DNA from: Bacillus sp. Marseille-Q3570
GTDB taxonomy: Bacteria; Bacillota; Bacilli; Bacillales; Fictibacillaceae
NCBI RefSeq assembly: GCF_946151055.1
Contig: NZ_CAMGYZ010000001.1
Location: 558,001-622,000 of the forward strand
Reading direction: 5' to 3'
Length of the DNA stretch: 64,000 bases
Of this stretch, positions 27,415-35,905 are shown piece after piece; position 1 is the first letter of the stretch; every line of letters begins with the position of its first letter. The notes under the pieces were generated by a model. It ran no database searches, was not told where the DNA came from, and saw only the letters and a list, made by a program, of their open reading frames with translations. The position numbers and the translations under genes were made by a program.

Positions 27415-28557
27415 TCACATTGATGTCAATCTATTGACGATACGGACTGTTTCGTTCGCTGCCCGTTCAATCTCTTCTACTGTGTTTCCAAAACCAAAGC
27501 TGAAACGGATTGCAGAAGTCATCCGCTCATGATCATCGAACATGGCCGCCAGCACATGTGACGGCTCGATCGATCCAGCTGTACAAGCTGATCCGCTGGA
27601 TGCTGCGATACCTGACAGATCCAGATTGACAAGCATTGATTCTACATTTGTTCCAGGAAAGCTGACATTCAAAACATGTGGCAGCGAATTGGTGATTGAT
27701 CCATTCAACACATACTCGATGCTAGCATCATCAAAAATTTCAAGCATTCTTTTTTTCATTTGAAGAAGCTCACCATGGCGATTGATCTTTTCATCTTGAA
27801 TCAATTCCACTGCTTTTTTCATGCCCATTATTCCAGGAACGTTCTCTGTTCCGGCTCTCCTCTTACGCTCTTGTTCACCGCCGAATGCACGTGGTTCCAG
27901 CCAAATCCCTTCGCGGACATACAAGAACCCATTCCCTTTCGGACCATTGATTTTATGAGCAGAGACAGACAATAGGTCGATACCCATATGCTTCACATCC
28001 ATGATCACACTTCCATACGCTTGAACCGCATCGGTATGGAAAAGGACTTCCTTTTCACTCGTTATTCTTCCGATCTCTTGAATCGGTTGAACCGTACCGA
28101 CCTCATTATTCCCATACATGATTGTCACTAGAATCGTATCTTCACGTATTGCATCCTCTACTTGCTGTGAATCGACGAGCCCTTCTTCATCAACAGGAAG
28201 GTATGTCACTTCAAATCCACTCTTTTCAAGGTATTCAACAGCATGTAAAACTGCATGATGCTCAACCTTCGTCGTGATGATATGCTTTCCTTGCTCCTGA
28301 AGCGCGGAAGCAGTTCCGATAATTGCCATATTATCCGATTCGGTACCACCGCTTGTAAAAATGATCTCGTTGAAATTTGCATTGATGCTACCGGCGATCA
28401 CTCTTCTAGCTTCATCGAGGGCTTGCCTTGTATTCCTACCGAACTGATGGATGCTCGAAGGATTCCCGTATTGAGATGTAAAATAAGGAACCATCACCTC
28501 GACCACTTCTTCACGGGTAGGAGAAGTCGCAGCATGGTCCAAGTAAATCGCATTCAT
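27415..28557 (-). CDS. yrvO: Cysteine desulfurase (YrvO/IscS-like)
   Basis: A 380-residue class V PLP aminotransferase-fold enzyme taking sulfur from cysteine. The PLP lysine is in SAHKINGPKG (K202), the PLP-stacking His in VEHHAVLH, and the persulfide Cys in SSGSACTAGS (C325) in the longer flexible loop of group I enzymes. Adjacent mnmA (15 bp) indicates tRNA thiolation as a main task, as for B. subtilis YrvO. A 24 bp perfect palindrome lies 20 bp before the ATG; cymR is the next gene upstream. Confidence 0.95.
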   Translation of the reverse strand: MNAIYLDHAATSPTREEVVEVMVPYFTSQYGNPSSIHQFGRNTRQALDEARRVIAGSINANFNEIIFTSGGTESDNMAIIGTASALQEQGKHIITTKVEHHAVLHAVEYLEKSGFEVTYLPVDEEGLVDSQQVEDAIREDTILVTIMYGNNEVGTVQPIQEIGRITSEKEVLFHTDAVQAYGSVIMDVKHMGIDLLSVSAHKINGPKGNGFLYVREGIWLEPRAFGGEQERKRRAGTENVPGIMGMKKAVELIQDEKINRHGELLQMKKRMLEIFDDASIEYVLNGSITNSLPHVLNVSFPGTNVESMLVNLDLSGIAASSGSACTAGSIEPSHVLAAMFDDHERMTSAIRFSFGFGNTVEEIERAANETVRIVNRLTSM

Positions 28558-28576
28558 AAAATATCACCTATATTGA

Positions 28577-28600
28577 TTTGTTCAACCCGGGTTGAACAAA
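28577..28600. promoter_or_regulatory. 24 bp perfect palindrome upstream of yrvO
   Basis: TTTGTTCAACCC is followed directly by its own reverse complement, GGGTTGAACAAA. It ends 20 bp upstream of the yrvO start, close to the AGGTGAT ribosome site. It may be an operator or, in RNA, a 10 bp hairpin with a CCGG loop. It borders the repeat-rich gap 28601-28953. Confidence 0.6.
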
Positions 28601-28757
28601 ACTTTATTTTGTTGGAAAAGCCTAAAACCATAACGCCCTTTGACAACGACAGTACTAGCAACGAGCAAAACATGCAAGACAACTGCGAGTTGTACCAAGG
28701 AAGCTTTCTTCAATGGTACACTTGTAGACGCAGGTACAGGATTTACTATGCGCTTAG

Positions 28758-28955
28758 GAAATTCGCAATTTATCATTCGTTTTATTTTGAAGTAACAGTT
28801 TCAATCAAGGTTCAAAATGGACGAATTAGAAACAAGAAGTTCAAGGCGTGACAGTTTTGAGGACCAAAGCGTATTTTGTAATACGTGAGGACCGGAAAAA
28901 CCGAACAACGCAGAAATTCGCAGTTTATCATTCGTTTTATTTTGAAGTAACAATT
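28758..28955. repeat. Direct-repeat-bounded intergenic element (R5)
   Basis: Two 43 bp copies of a sequence beginning GAAATTCGCARTTTATCATT and ending in GAAGTAACARTT, with two mismatches, lie at 28758-28800 and 28913-28955. The spacer of 112 bp contains a hairpin (CGTATT-TTGT-AATACG) flanked by GAGGACC copies. The second copy overlaps the cymR stop codon. No gene is supported in 28558-28953; ORFs here are frame-open repeat sequence. Confidence 0.75.
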
Positions 28956-29376
28956 AAATGTAGAACATGTAAGACTCTTGATCCTCATCCCCACCACTAT
29001 AAGAAGCCAACTCCTCTAGAGTAGTGCTGTCGAGCACTTCCTTGACCGCATCCCGGATTTTGATCCAAAGGTCTCTTTTTGCGGGTTCTTCGTCATCCAT
29101 GATTTCAACCGGGGTGATTGGTCCTTCAAGTACGCGGATGATATCTCCTGCTGTTATGGTTTCCGGATCACGGGTCAAAGTATACCCTCCATATGCCCCC
29201 CGTACACTTTTGACTAAACCAGCATTACGGAGCGGACCTACTAATTGTTCAAGATAATGTTCCGATAGTTCGTGGTCCTTTGCGATTGATTTCAGTGAAA
29301 TAGGTCCTTCACCATGTTTCTTCGCCAGTGCCATCATTATGGTCAATCCGTAACGTCCCTTTGTCGAAATTTTCAT
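28954..29376 (-). CDS. cymR: Cysteine metabolism repressor CymR (Rrf2 family)
   Basis: A 140-residue Rrf2-type winged-helix DNA-binding protein, starting MKISTKGRYGLTIMMALAKKHGEG with the HTH at about residues 26-52 (SLKSIAKDHELSEHYLEQLVGPLRNAGLV). It has no cysteine at all, so it cannot hold the Fe-S cluster of IscR relatives; CymR of B. subtilis senses cysteine through partnership with CysK. It is upstream of yrvO-mnmA and is the likely regulator of the yrrT operon. ATG 29376 follows GAGGAGG; the 7-residue extension lacks a site. Confidence 0.95.
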   Translation of the reverse strand: MKISTKGRYGLTIMMALAKKHGEGPISLKSIAKDHELSEHYLEQLVGPLRNAGLVKSVRGAYGGYTLTRDPETITAGDIIRVLEGPITPVEIMDDEEPAKRDLWIKIRDAVKEVLDSTTLEELASYSGGDEDQESYMFYI

Positions 29377-29632
29377 AGTATCCTCCTCAATTGACAACTC
29401 AAATACACCTGTAAAACTAGTTATTTCCCATATTGTTATTCTTTAGGCCGCTTGTCTATAATTCAAGTTGTGATGTAATTCTTCTTTTAGTTTGAATCTG
29501 AATTTTTTTCCTATGACATTATAGCACGAAAAGGGTTCTTCTTGCATTGAATCAAGTCCTATAGTATCGTTCAGTTGAATTGTCATAAAACCTGATTATT
29601 ATTGAAGATTGTCCATGAAAGGACGTGAACAT

Positions 29633-30964
29633 ATGGATTTATTCGATATGCAGATGGAAGAGGGTCCGAAGGGCAAACCGCTGGCAGACCGGATGCGGCC
29701 CAGGAATTTGGATGAGTTCATTGGCCAGGAACATATTGTCGGCAAAGGAAAGCTTCTCCGTCGCGCGATTGAAGCAGATCAGCTCTCAGCCATGATCTTC
29801 TTTGGACCTCCTGGAACGGGTAAAACGACTCTTTCAAAAATCATCGCGAATACGACATCTGCGCATTTTGAACAAATCAACGCAGTCACATCTGGTGTGG
29901 CAGATATTCGTACAATTACGACCCAGGCACGGGAACGTTTGAAGATGGATAATCAGAAAACACTTTTGTTCATAGATGAAATACATCGGTTTAACAAAAG
30001 TCAACAGGATGCCCTTTTACCGTATGTTGAAGATGGAACGATCATTTTGATTGGAGCGACTACAGAAAGTCCGATGTTCGAAATCAACAGAGCTCTTTTA
30101 TCTAGATCAAGGCTGTTCCGATTCGAACTACTGACTGATCAACATACGAAGGAAGTGTTGGAATCAGCAATCAAGGATCCTGAAAGAGGGTTTGGGAACC
30201 ATAACATCCGTGCTGAGGAAAAAGCGCTTGAACACTTGGTTGATGTAGCCGGTGGAGATGCACGTACAGCCTTGAATGCACTCGAACTAGCTGTGCTTAC
30301 CACTCCGCCTGATTCAGATGGCATCATCCAAATAACTATAGAAATCGCTGAAGAATCGATCCAACAGCGTGTACTACAATACGATAAGCAAGGTGACAAC
30401 CATTATGACACGATCTCCGCTTTCATCAAAAGCATCCGTGGTTCTGATCCTGATGCGACCCTTTATTGGCTTGCAAAAATGATCTATGCAGGAGAAGACC
30501 CGAAGTTCATCGCACGGAGGTTGTATGTCCATGCTGCTGAAGATGTGGGACTTGCTGATCCGAATGCATTGTTGATCGCTCAAGCTGCAGCTCAGGCAGT
30601 CGATTTCATTGGAATGCCAGAAGCACGTATTCCGCTTGCAGAAGCAGCGTTATATATCGCAACCGCTCCAAAGAGCAATGCGGTCATCACTGGGATTGAT
30701 AGGGCTTTGAACACCGTCAAAAATGAAAAAACCGGTCAAGTGCCGACCCACTTAAGAGATGCCCACTACAGCGGCGCAAAGGAATTAGGTTCTGGAGTCG
30801 GCTATAAATACCCACATGATCATAAGGATGGATATGTTCCCCAACAATATCTTCCTGAGCATCTGAAGCATAAATCCTTCTATCAGCCGAGTGAACGAGG
30901 TTATGAAAAAACGGTAACGCGAAGGCTTGATTATTTTAAAGAGCGGATTGAAAAAGGAGAATAA
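29633..30964 (+). CDS. rarA: Replication-associated recombination protein RarA (MgsA/WRNIP1 family)
   Basis: A 443-residue AAA+ clamp-loader-like ATPase. Order: RMRPRNLDEFIGQEHIVG lead, Walker A FGPPGTGKTT (57-66), Walker [11 protein letters not shown], sensor ATTESPMFEIN with SRSRLF Arg finger, then the C-terminal tetramerisation part (DVGLADPNALLIAQAAAQAVDFIGMPEARIPLAEAALY). It acts at stalled forks. ATG 29633 after AAAGGACG is preferred to the upstream TTG. Divergent from cymR, and its product is of ordinary length. Confidence 0.95.
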   Translation: MDLFDMQMEEGPKGKPLADRMRPRNLDEFIGQEHIVGKGKLLRRAIEADQLSAMIFFGPPGTGKTTLSKIIANTTSAHFEQINAVTSGVADIRTITTQARERLKMDNQKTLLFIDEIHRFNKSQQDALLPYVEDGTIILIGATTESPMFEINRALLSRSRLFRFELLTDQHTKEVLESAIKDPERGFGNHNIRAEEKALEHLVDVAGGDARTALNALELAVLTTPPDSDGIIQITIEIAEESIQQRVLQYDKQGDNHYDTISAFIKSIRGSDPDATLYWLAKMIYAGEDPKFIARRLYVHAAEDVGLADPNALLIAQAAAQAVDFIGMPEARIPLAEAALYIATAPKSNAVITGIDRALNTVKNEKTGQVPTHLRDAHYSGAKELGSGVGYKYPHDHKDGYVPQQYLPEHLKHKSFYQPSERGYEKTVTRRLDYFKERIEKGE

Positions 30965-31077
30965 CCTATCAATCAATCTTTTAGTCGAAAAATAATATAG
31001 TAATCTTGTATAGTTTCTCTCATTTTTGTCCAAGATAAGGCTAAAAACCTTCTGGGATAAAAAGGAGAGAATTTTTC

Positions 31078-31818
31078 ATGTCAAATCATAGACAAGATGC
31101 ATGGTCAGAAGAAGATGATCTACTATTAGCCGAAACAGTGCTAAGACACGTTCGTGAAGGGAGTACACAGCTTCAAGCTTTTGAAGAGGTAGGTGACAAA
31201 TTGGATCGAACCTCTGCAGCCGTAGGATTCAGATGGAATGCCATCGTACGCAAAAAATACGAGCAAGCCCTGAAGATTGCACGCCGTCAACGAAAAGAAC
31301 GTAAACGAGCTGCTGCATCAAACAAACCGAAGCAACCAGAGAAATCCACTGCTTATCAAACTCGCTTTGATGACACTATGGATTTTGAAAACTATCATCC
31401 TCTTTCTGAACCGAAGTATAGAACTTATACAACTGAAGAGAAATCCGAAACAAATCAGGTACAACTAGAAGAAGAACCTGTTCAAAGACAAGAGGTTGCA
31501 AAGCAATCAATGGACTTGGATACTGTCATCCATTTCTTAAGTCAGTTGAAAAACGACAACACAGGTTCCCAGTCTGTCAAAGAAAGAAACGAGCGTCTTG
31601 AACAAGAATGTGAAATGCTCAAAAAGCAAAATAACGAGTATGAAGAAGAATTGAAAGAACTGAAAGATAATTTCGCATCCTTAAAGGATGATTATCAAGC
31701 ATTACTTCAAATCATGGATCGTGCAAGACGTATGGTCCTGCTCCAAGACCAAGAAGAGATTTCCGCTTCAAAGTTCAAAATGGACAAAAATGGTAATTTA
31801 GAAAAAGTAGCGAAATAA
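31078..31818 (+). CDS. RsfA family prespore-type transcription factor
   Basis: A 246-residue protein with an N-terminal Myb/SANT-like DNA-binding region (about 6-75: RQDAWSEEDDLLLAETVLRHVREGSTQLQAFEEVGDKLDRTSAAVGFRWN), a basic segment RRQRKERKRA, a variable acidic linker and a C-terminal coiled coil (about 165-225). This is the RsfA family; B. subtilis RsfA modulates sigma-F genes in the forespore, and paralogues such as YlbO exist, so the exact orthologue cannot be decided. AAAGGAGAG precedes the ATG. It is not part of the B. subtilis gene order at this locus as far as I recall. Confidence 0.88.
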   Translation: MSNHRQDAWSEEDDLLLAETVLRHVREGSTQLQAFEEVGDKLDRTSAAVGFRWNAIVRKKYEQALKIARRQRKERKRAAASNKPKQPEKSTAYQTRFDDTMDFENYHPLSEPKYRTYTTEEKSETNQVQLEEEPVQRQEVAKQSMDLDTVIHFLSQLKNDNTGSQSVKERNERLEQECEMLKKQNNEYEEELKELKDNFASLKDDYQALLQIMDRARRMVLLQDQEEISASKFKMDKNGNLEKVAK

Positions 31819-31856
31819 AGAAAACATGGGACTGGGACAAATGAACTTTGTTCAAT

Positions 31857-31888
31857 AGAAAACCCGAACAATTTGTCCGGGTTTTCTT
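31857..31888 (+). terminator. Terminator of the RsfA-family gene
   Basis: AACCCG, 11 nt loop, CGGGTT, then TTCTTC. The neighbouring words GGACAAAT and ATTTGTCC form a second, overlapping inverted repeat (31836-31878), so two alternative hairpins exist. Confidence 0.75.
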
Positions 31889-31904
31889 CAGTGGTAATAA
31901 ATGA

Positions 31905-32042
31905 AGGTTCCGCTTCGTCAACATCCTTCGCTTTCCGCGGGCACGGCCACAGCCTCCTCAGAAAGCACAAATCGCTTTCTTGCGGGGTCTTCGACTCGTG
32001 CTGTTCCCGCAGGAGTCTACGGATGTTGTCTACGCTTTTCCG
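31905..32042. repeat. CTTTCCGCGGG-type intergenic repeat (R3)
   Basis: Outer arms CAACATCC and GGATGTTG enclose CTTTCCGCGGGCACGG and TGTTCCCGCAGGAGTCTACG. This GC-rich element class is widespread between genes in Bacillaceae. A second, larger version lies at 41461-41660. It opens several reading frames that I do not regard as genes. The gap 31819-32386 holds it, the R4 hairpin at 32125 and nothing else I can support. Confidence 0.7.
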
Positions 32043-32124
32043 TCTTTCATTTTCTCCAATCTATTTTATTGTTCGTCTTTTCTGTTGGCAGTTATAGTTT
32101 TGTCTCAAAATGTAAATATCTGAA

Positions 32125-32168
32125 CGGAGCTGTCCTAAAAAGTGTCAGACACTTTTGGGACAGCTCCG
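32125..32168. repeat. GTGTCAGACAC hairpin element (R4), second copy
   Basis: CGGAGCTGTCC then AAAAAGTGTC pairs with GACACTTTTGGGACAGCTCCG, a near-perfect 20 bp stem, followed by TTTT. It could act as a terminator for transcripts from the left. Confidence 0.8.
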
Positions 32169-32386
32169 CTTTTGTATGTGTGAGGATTGTCACAGCTTAA
32201 ATCTTCCAAAGTCGTTATGATATAAGGGAATAGAATCATATATATGAATATAAACCATTTATCCTGAGTAAATTCACTCCGTTTACCGCAGAGATTTGTA
32301 AGTTTCACTTAAAGATTCTTTCTGTATGAATCAACATTAAGCATTGACAGGGGCATTAAAAATCTACTGGATGGGAGGCGAACAAC

Positions 32387-32593
32387 TTGCAATTAGGCGA
32401 TACAATCAGACGTCACCGTGAGGAATTGAACATTTCCATTGAGCAGCTTGCTTTGAATTCCAGATTGTCGATTCATACTTTGAAGAGGATCGAAAACAAT
32501 GAACTTATTCCTGATCGTGATATGTTGTTCAAACTATCTACTGCTCTCGACATTCCTATTTCGGAATATCGAACCAATCCAGGAATGAAATAA
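32387..32593 (+). CDS. Small XRE-type helix-turn-helix protein
   Basis: A 68-residue protein that is a bare Cro/CI-type HTH: LGDTIRRHREELNISIEQLALNSRLSIHTLKRIENNELIPDRDMLFKLSTALDIPISEY, covering all five helices. No effector domain. The start is TTG at 32387, justified by GGGAGG 8 nt upstream and no in-frame ATG before the HTH. It follows a long repeat-filled gap. Targets unknown; nothing nearby suggests a phage or toxin partner. Confidence 0.85.
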   Translation: MQLGDTIRRHREELNISIEQLALNSRLSIHTLKRIENNELIPDRDMLFKLSTALDIPISEYRTNPGMK

Positions 32594-32665
32594 AGAAAAC
32601 TAAAGCCAAACCTTTAGCACAGGCTAAGCTTCATTTGCGCTTGAAGAAAGAATTTGATACTTCTG
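32589..32665. repeat. R1 element, copy after the XRE gene
   Basis: AAATAAAGAAAACTAAAGCC, then AAACCTTTAGCACAGGCTAAGC and a diverged TGCGCTTGAAGAAAGAATTTG tail. It overlaps the stop codon of the XRE gene, so the element abuts the coding sequence. Confidence 0.65.
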
Positions 32666-32670
32666 TAAAT

Positions 32671-32726
32671 TAAAAAAAGGCTAACTTCTACATCCCGATA
32701 AGATGGAGAGTTAGCCTTCCTTTTAA
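32671..32726. terminator. Bidirectional terminator between the XRE gene and tcdA
   Basis: AAGGCTAACT and AGTTAGCCTT, 10 bp perfect arms, with A-run and T-run flanks on opposite sides. It serves both convergent genes. Confidence 0.9.
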
Positions 32727-32731
32727 TAGGG

Positions 32732-33499
32732 CTATCTGATTCGATCCACTTTTATATCGTTGCTTTCCAACAGCTTATTGATGACGTGTCCTGCCATCAT
32801 AAGGCCAGAAATCGATGGAACGAAAGCGTTCGATGAAGGTGGCATTTTCGCTTTACGAATCTTCGCATTGTCATCCGGCACGATGCTCTTACGTATCTCT
32901 TCGCGTATTTGGACAGGTTTTTCATCAGAGAATACGACATTGATTCCTTTATGGACCCCTTCTTTGCGCAACCGCGTACGGATGACTTTTGCTATTGGAT
33001 CATAGCTTGTTTTCGAGATATCTTCAATACGTAATCTTGTCGGATCCATTTTGTTGGCCACCCCCATGCTAGAGATGATCGGAATATTCCTGCGCAAACA
33101 TTCCTTCATCAAATGGATTTTATAAGAAATCGTATCGGACGCATCCACGACAAAATCAAGTGGATAACTGAAGAACTCTTCATATGTTTCTTCTGTATAG
33201 AACATCTTCAAAGCTTCGACTTTACATTCAGGATTAATGTCAGCGATCCGCTCTTTCATCAAATCGACCTTAGGCTGTCCGACCGTCGACAATAATGCAT
33301 GTAGCTGTCGATTGACGTTTGTAATATCGACATCGTCTTTATCAACAAGAATAAGCCTGCCAACCCCAGAACGGGCAAGTGCTTCAGCAGAAAATGACCC
33401 AACACCTCCGATTCCCAGCACTGCTACTGTGCAACCTTCGAGTGCTTTCAATCCTTCTTTTCCAATTGCTAATTCATTTCGTGAAAACTGATGTAACAT
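32732..33499 (-). CDS. tcdA: tRNA threonylcarbamoyladenosine dehydratase TcdA
   Basis: A 255-residue E1-like (ThiF/MoeB family) enzyme that cyclises t6A37 to ct6A37 in ANN-decoding tRNAs. The adenylate site GIGGVGS is at residues 29-35, with DKDDVDITNVNRQ following and DASDTISYKIHL later. It corresponds to B. subtilis YrvM. The frame is open far upstream; the true start is ATG 33499 after GGGAGG, giving MLHQFSRNELAIG, the usual family start. Confidence 0.94.
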   Translation of the reverse strand: MLHQFSRNELAIGKEGLKALEGCTVAVLGIGGVGSFSAEALARSGVGRLILVDKDDVDITNVNRQLHALLSTVGQPKVDLMKERIADINPECKVEALKMFYTEETYEEFFSYPLDFVVDASDTISYKIHLMKECLRRNIPIISSMGVANKMDPTRLRIEDISKTSYDPIAKVIRTRLRKEGVHKGINVVFSDEKPVQIREEIRKSIVPDDNAKIRKAKMPPSSNAFVPSISGLMMAGHVINKLLESNDIKVDRIR

Positions 33500-33605
33500 C
33501 TTGTGAATTCCTCCCGTGCTCCAATCAAATGTCCATAATAGCATATATGAAGGAACACCTTGAATGCAACAACCAATAAAAAGAATCTCTACATTACAGA
33601 AGTTG

Positions 33606-33668
33606 ACTAAAGAAAATTCGGCAAAGCCAAGCCTTGGCACAGACTGAGCCTTAATTGCTCTATTCAAG
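33606..33668. repeat. R1 element, copy upstream of tcdA
   Basis: TAAAGAAAATTCGGCAAAGCC, then AAGCCTTGGCACAGACTGAGCC and TTAATTGCTC. The third hairpin block is lost. It is one of the contents of the gap 33500-34129. Confidence 0.65.
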
Positions 33669-33672
33669 TACA

Positions 33673-33706
33673 AATTTAAAAGCAACCAGATTGACCTGAT
33701 TGCTTC
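33673..33706 (-). terminator. Orphan terminator in the tcdA-aspS gap
   Basis: Minus strand AAGCAATCAG, 6 nt, CTGGTTGCTT, then TTAAATTTG: one G-T pair in a 10 bp stem. It would end a short minus-strand transcript starting upstream of 33930. No gene I recognise precedes it. Confidence 0.7.
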
Positions 33707-33927
33707 AGTGGTTTGAACATGTAAGAGTCCCATATGTGCCGTCGAAATCCTTCTGTGTTGAACCTGCCTGAAAAGGTGGGTGTCTTGTTACAATTCTTAT
33801 GCGTCCTTTCACTGAAGGCTTGCACGCAAATCATAAACTCAGACTCCCATTTGTAAAGTGTTGGCTCAAACGTTCGGCAGAAACGTACACCCCAGGACTC
33901 TTTGATATTGTATTTAAAGAATAGCAT
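33676..33927 (-). other. Unrecognised ORF or small transcript (83 codons)
   Basis: An open frame whose end coincides with a terminator and whose start is next to a cre-like site. The translation (for instance FSGRFNTEGFRRHIWDSY) has no domain I know and no convincing ribosome site; composition is unlike its neighbours. A small RNA or a repeat remnant is at least as likely as a protein. Confidence 0.25.
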
Positions 33928-33931
33928 AAAC

Positions 33932-33945
33932 TTTAAGCGCTTTCA
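33932..33945 (-). promoter_or_regulatory. cre-like (CcpA) site
   Basis: Minus strand TGAAAGCGCTTAAA matches 13 of 14 positions of the catabolite-responsive consensus TGWAARCGNTWNCW. It is intergenic, just upstream of the unrecognised ORF; a chance match is possible. Confidence 0.35.
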
Positions 33946-34080
33946 ATGATTCGTCAGTGTTTTCATAAAAATCAGACTTCTTTACTAATCAGTTCACTAA
34001 TGTGTTAAAGGACTCTCTTGGGTCGACTTTTGTAACTCCAATCAGTAGCCTTATGACTGAACTCTAATATAACAGTCCAT

Positions 34081-34114
34081 TAAAAGTGGCCACCTTCCAA
34101 ATAGAAGGTGACCA
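34081..34114 (-). terminator. Terminator of hisS-aspS
   Basis: Minus strand GGTCACCTTC, short loop, GGAAGGTGGCC, then ACTTTTAAT. It lies about 17 bp after the aspS stop. Confidence 0.85.
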
Positions 34115-34129
34115 ATGGCTCATTAATTG

Positions 34130-35905
34130 TTATTTACTGTCTTTTTCTTGAATTTTAAGGTGAAGTTCATCAAGTTGAGATCCACTAACTGCACTTGGTG
34201 CATTCGTCAGTAAACAGCTTGCGCTTGCTGTTTTCGGGAATGCGATCGTATCTCTCAGATTGCTGCGTCCAGCGATCAGCATGACGAGCCGATCGAGTCC
34301 AAGAGCGATTCCACCATGTGGAGGTGTCCCGTATTCAAAGGCTTCTAACAAAAATCCGAACTCATCATAGGCTTGTTCTAATGAGAAGCCAAGTGCTTTG
34401 AACATCCGTTCTTGAACATCCTTTTGATAGATACGTTGTGATCCCCCGCCGATTTCGTAGCCGTTTAACACGAGGTCATACGCTTGGGCACGGACTTTCA
34501 CCGGATCCTTTTCAAGCTTATCAAGGTCTTCCACTTTCGGCATTGTGAATGGATGATGTGCCGCCACATATCGGTCTGCATCTTCATCAAATTCCAACAA
34601 CGGGAAGTCAACGACCCAAAGGAAGTTGAACTTCTCTTTGTCGATCAAGTCCAATTCTTTCCCTAGCTTCATACGTAATGCACCTAAGCTTTCTGCCACT
34701 ACCTTTGGCTTATCTGCCACAAACAATAGCAAGTCTCCGGCTTTGGCATCGAACGCGTCGGTCAATCCTTGTTGCATTGCTTCATCAAAAAATTTTGCAA
34801 TCGGTCCTTTGAGACCATCTTCCTCAACTTTCAGCCATGCAAGTCCTTTTGCGCCATAAACTTTTACAAAGTCAGTCAATTGATCGATATCTTTTCTCGA
34901 AAATCGATCTGATTGACCGCTTACGTTGAGCCCTTTTACAGAGCCGCCGCTTTGGACAGTAGAAGCAAATACCTTGAAGTCGGATCCTTCCACAAGAGCT
35001 GAAACATCCACAAGCTCCATGCCGAAACGAGTATCAGGTTTATCAGAACCGTAACGATCCATCGCTTCCGCATATGTCATTCTTGGAATCGGGGTTTCTA
35101 AAGAAATACCCTTTGTTTCTTTCATGATCCTGCTCATCATTTCCTCTGTCATCTTGAAGAGGTCTTCTTGATCCATGAACGAAGTCTCAATATCGACCTG
35201 TGTAAATTCTGGCTGGCGGTCTGCCCGAAGGTCTTCGTCACGGAAGCAGCGGACAATTTGATAGTACCGCTCGAAACCAGATACCATCAATAACTGTTTG
35301 AAAATCTGTGGCGATTGCGGCAGTGCAAAAAATTGACCCGGATGGACCCTGCTTGGTACTAGATAATCACGTGCTCCCTCAGGTGTACTTTTTGTAAGCA
35401 TTGGTGTTTCCAATTCAAGGAACTCATAACTATCGAGGAAGTTACGGATTTCTTTCGTCACTTTGCTTCTGGTCTTGAATGTCTCTTGCATGATCGGACG
35501 ACGAAGATCTAAGTAACGATATTTTAATCGCACATCTTCCGTGATTTCCTCTTTATCTGAAATAACGAAAGGCGGTGTTTTCGCAGCATTCAAAATTTCA
35601 ACTTGCTCTGCACGAATCTCAATCTTACCAGTTGCAATATTCTCATTGATGGTCGCTTCATCACGTTCAACCACCGTCCCTTTTACGTCAAGGACGTACT
35701 CGTTACGGACACGTTCTGCCAGTTCCGTTGCTTCCCTGGATGTTTCAGGATTGAATACAACCTGCACGATACCAGAACGATCACGTAAATCAATGAATAT
35801 AAGACCACCTAAGTCTCTTCGCTTCTGGACCCATCCTTTCAATTGAACTGCTGATCCAATTTCTTTTTCTGTTAGTTTTCCGCAATGATGTGTTCTTCCG
35901 ATCAT
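34130..35905 (-). CDS. aspS: Aspartate--tRNA ligase
   Basis: A 591-residue class IIb synthetase, the usual bacterial length. An N-terminal OB anticodon-binding domain ([28 protein letters not shown]), then motif 2 ([24 protein letters not shown]), the bacterial GAD insertion, and motif 3 ([16 protein letters not shown]) at the C-terminus. The start overlaps the hisS stop by 4 bp (ATGA), so it is translationally coupled and shares the hisS T-box. Confidence 0.98.
   Translation of the reverse strand: MIGRTHHCGKLTEKEIGSAVQLKGWVQKRRDLGGLIFIDLRDRSGIVQVVFNPETSREATELAERVRNEYVLDVKGTVVERDEATINENIATGKIEIRAEQVEILNAAKTPPFVISDKEEITEDVRLKYRYLDLRRPIMQETFKTRSKVTKEIRNFLDSYEFLELETPMLTKSTPEGARDYLVPSRVHPGQFFALPQSPQIFKQLLMVSGFERYYQIVRCFRDEDLRADRQPEFTQVDIETSFMDQEDLFKMTEEMMSRIMKETKGISLETPIPRMTYAEAMDRYGSDKPDTRFGMELVDVSALVEGSDFKVFASTVQSGGSVKGLNVSGQSDRFSRKDIDQLTDFVKVYGAKGLAWLKVEEDGLKGPIAKFFDEAMQQGLTDAFDAKAGDLLLFVADKPKVVAESLGALRMKLGKELDLIDKEKFNFLWVVDFPLLEFDEDADRYVAAHHPFTMPKVEDLDKLEKDPVKVRAQAYDLVLNGYEIGGGSQRIYQKDVQERMFKALGFSLEQAYDEFGFLLEAFEYGTPPHGGIALGLDRLVMLIAGRSNLRDTIAFPKTASASCLLTNAPSAVSGSQLDELHLKIQEKDSK

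Noticed and set aside
28582-28776. 64-codon minus-strand frame between cymR and yrvO
   Set aside because: No Shine-Dalgarno, no domain, and it runs through the palindrome and one 43 bp direct repeat.
31901-32200. 99-codon plus-strand frame in the gap after the RsfA-family gene
   Set aside because: It is the GC-rich R3 repeat followed by the R4 hairpin; several frames are open here for compositional reasons.
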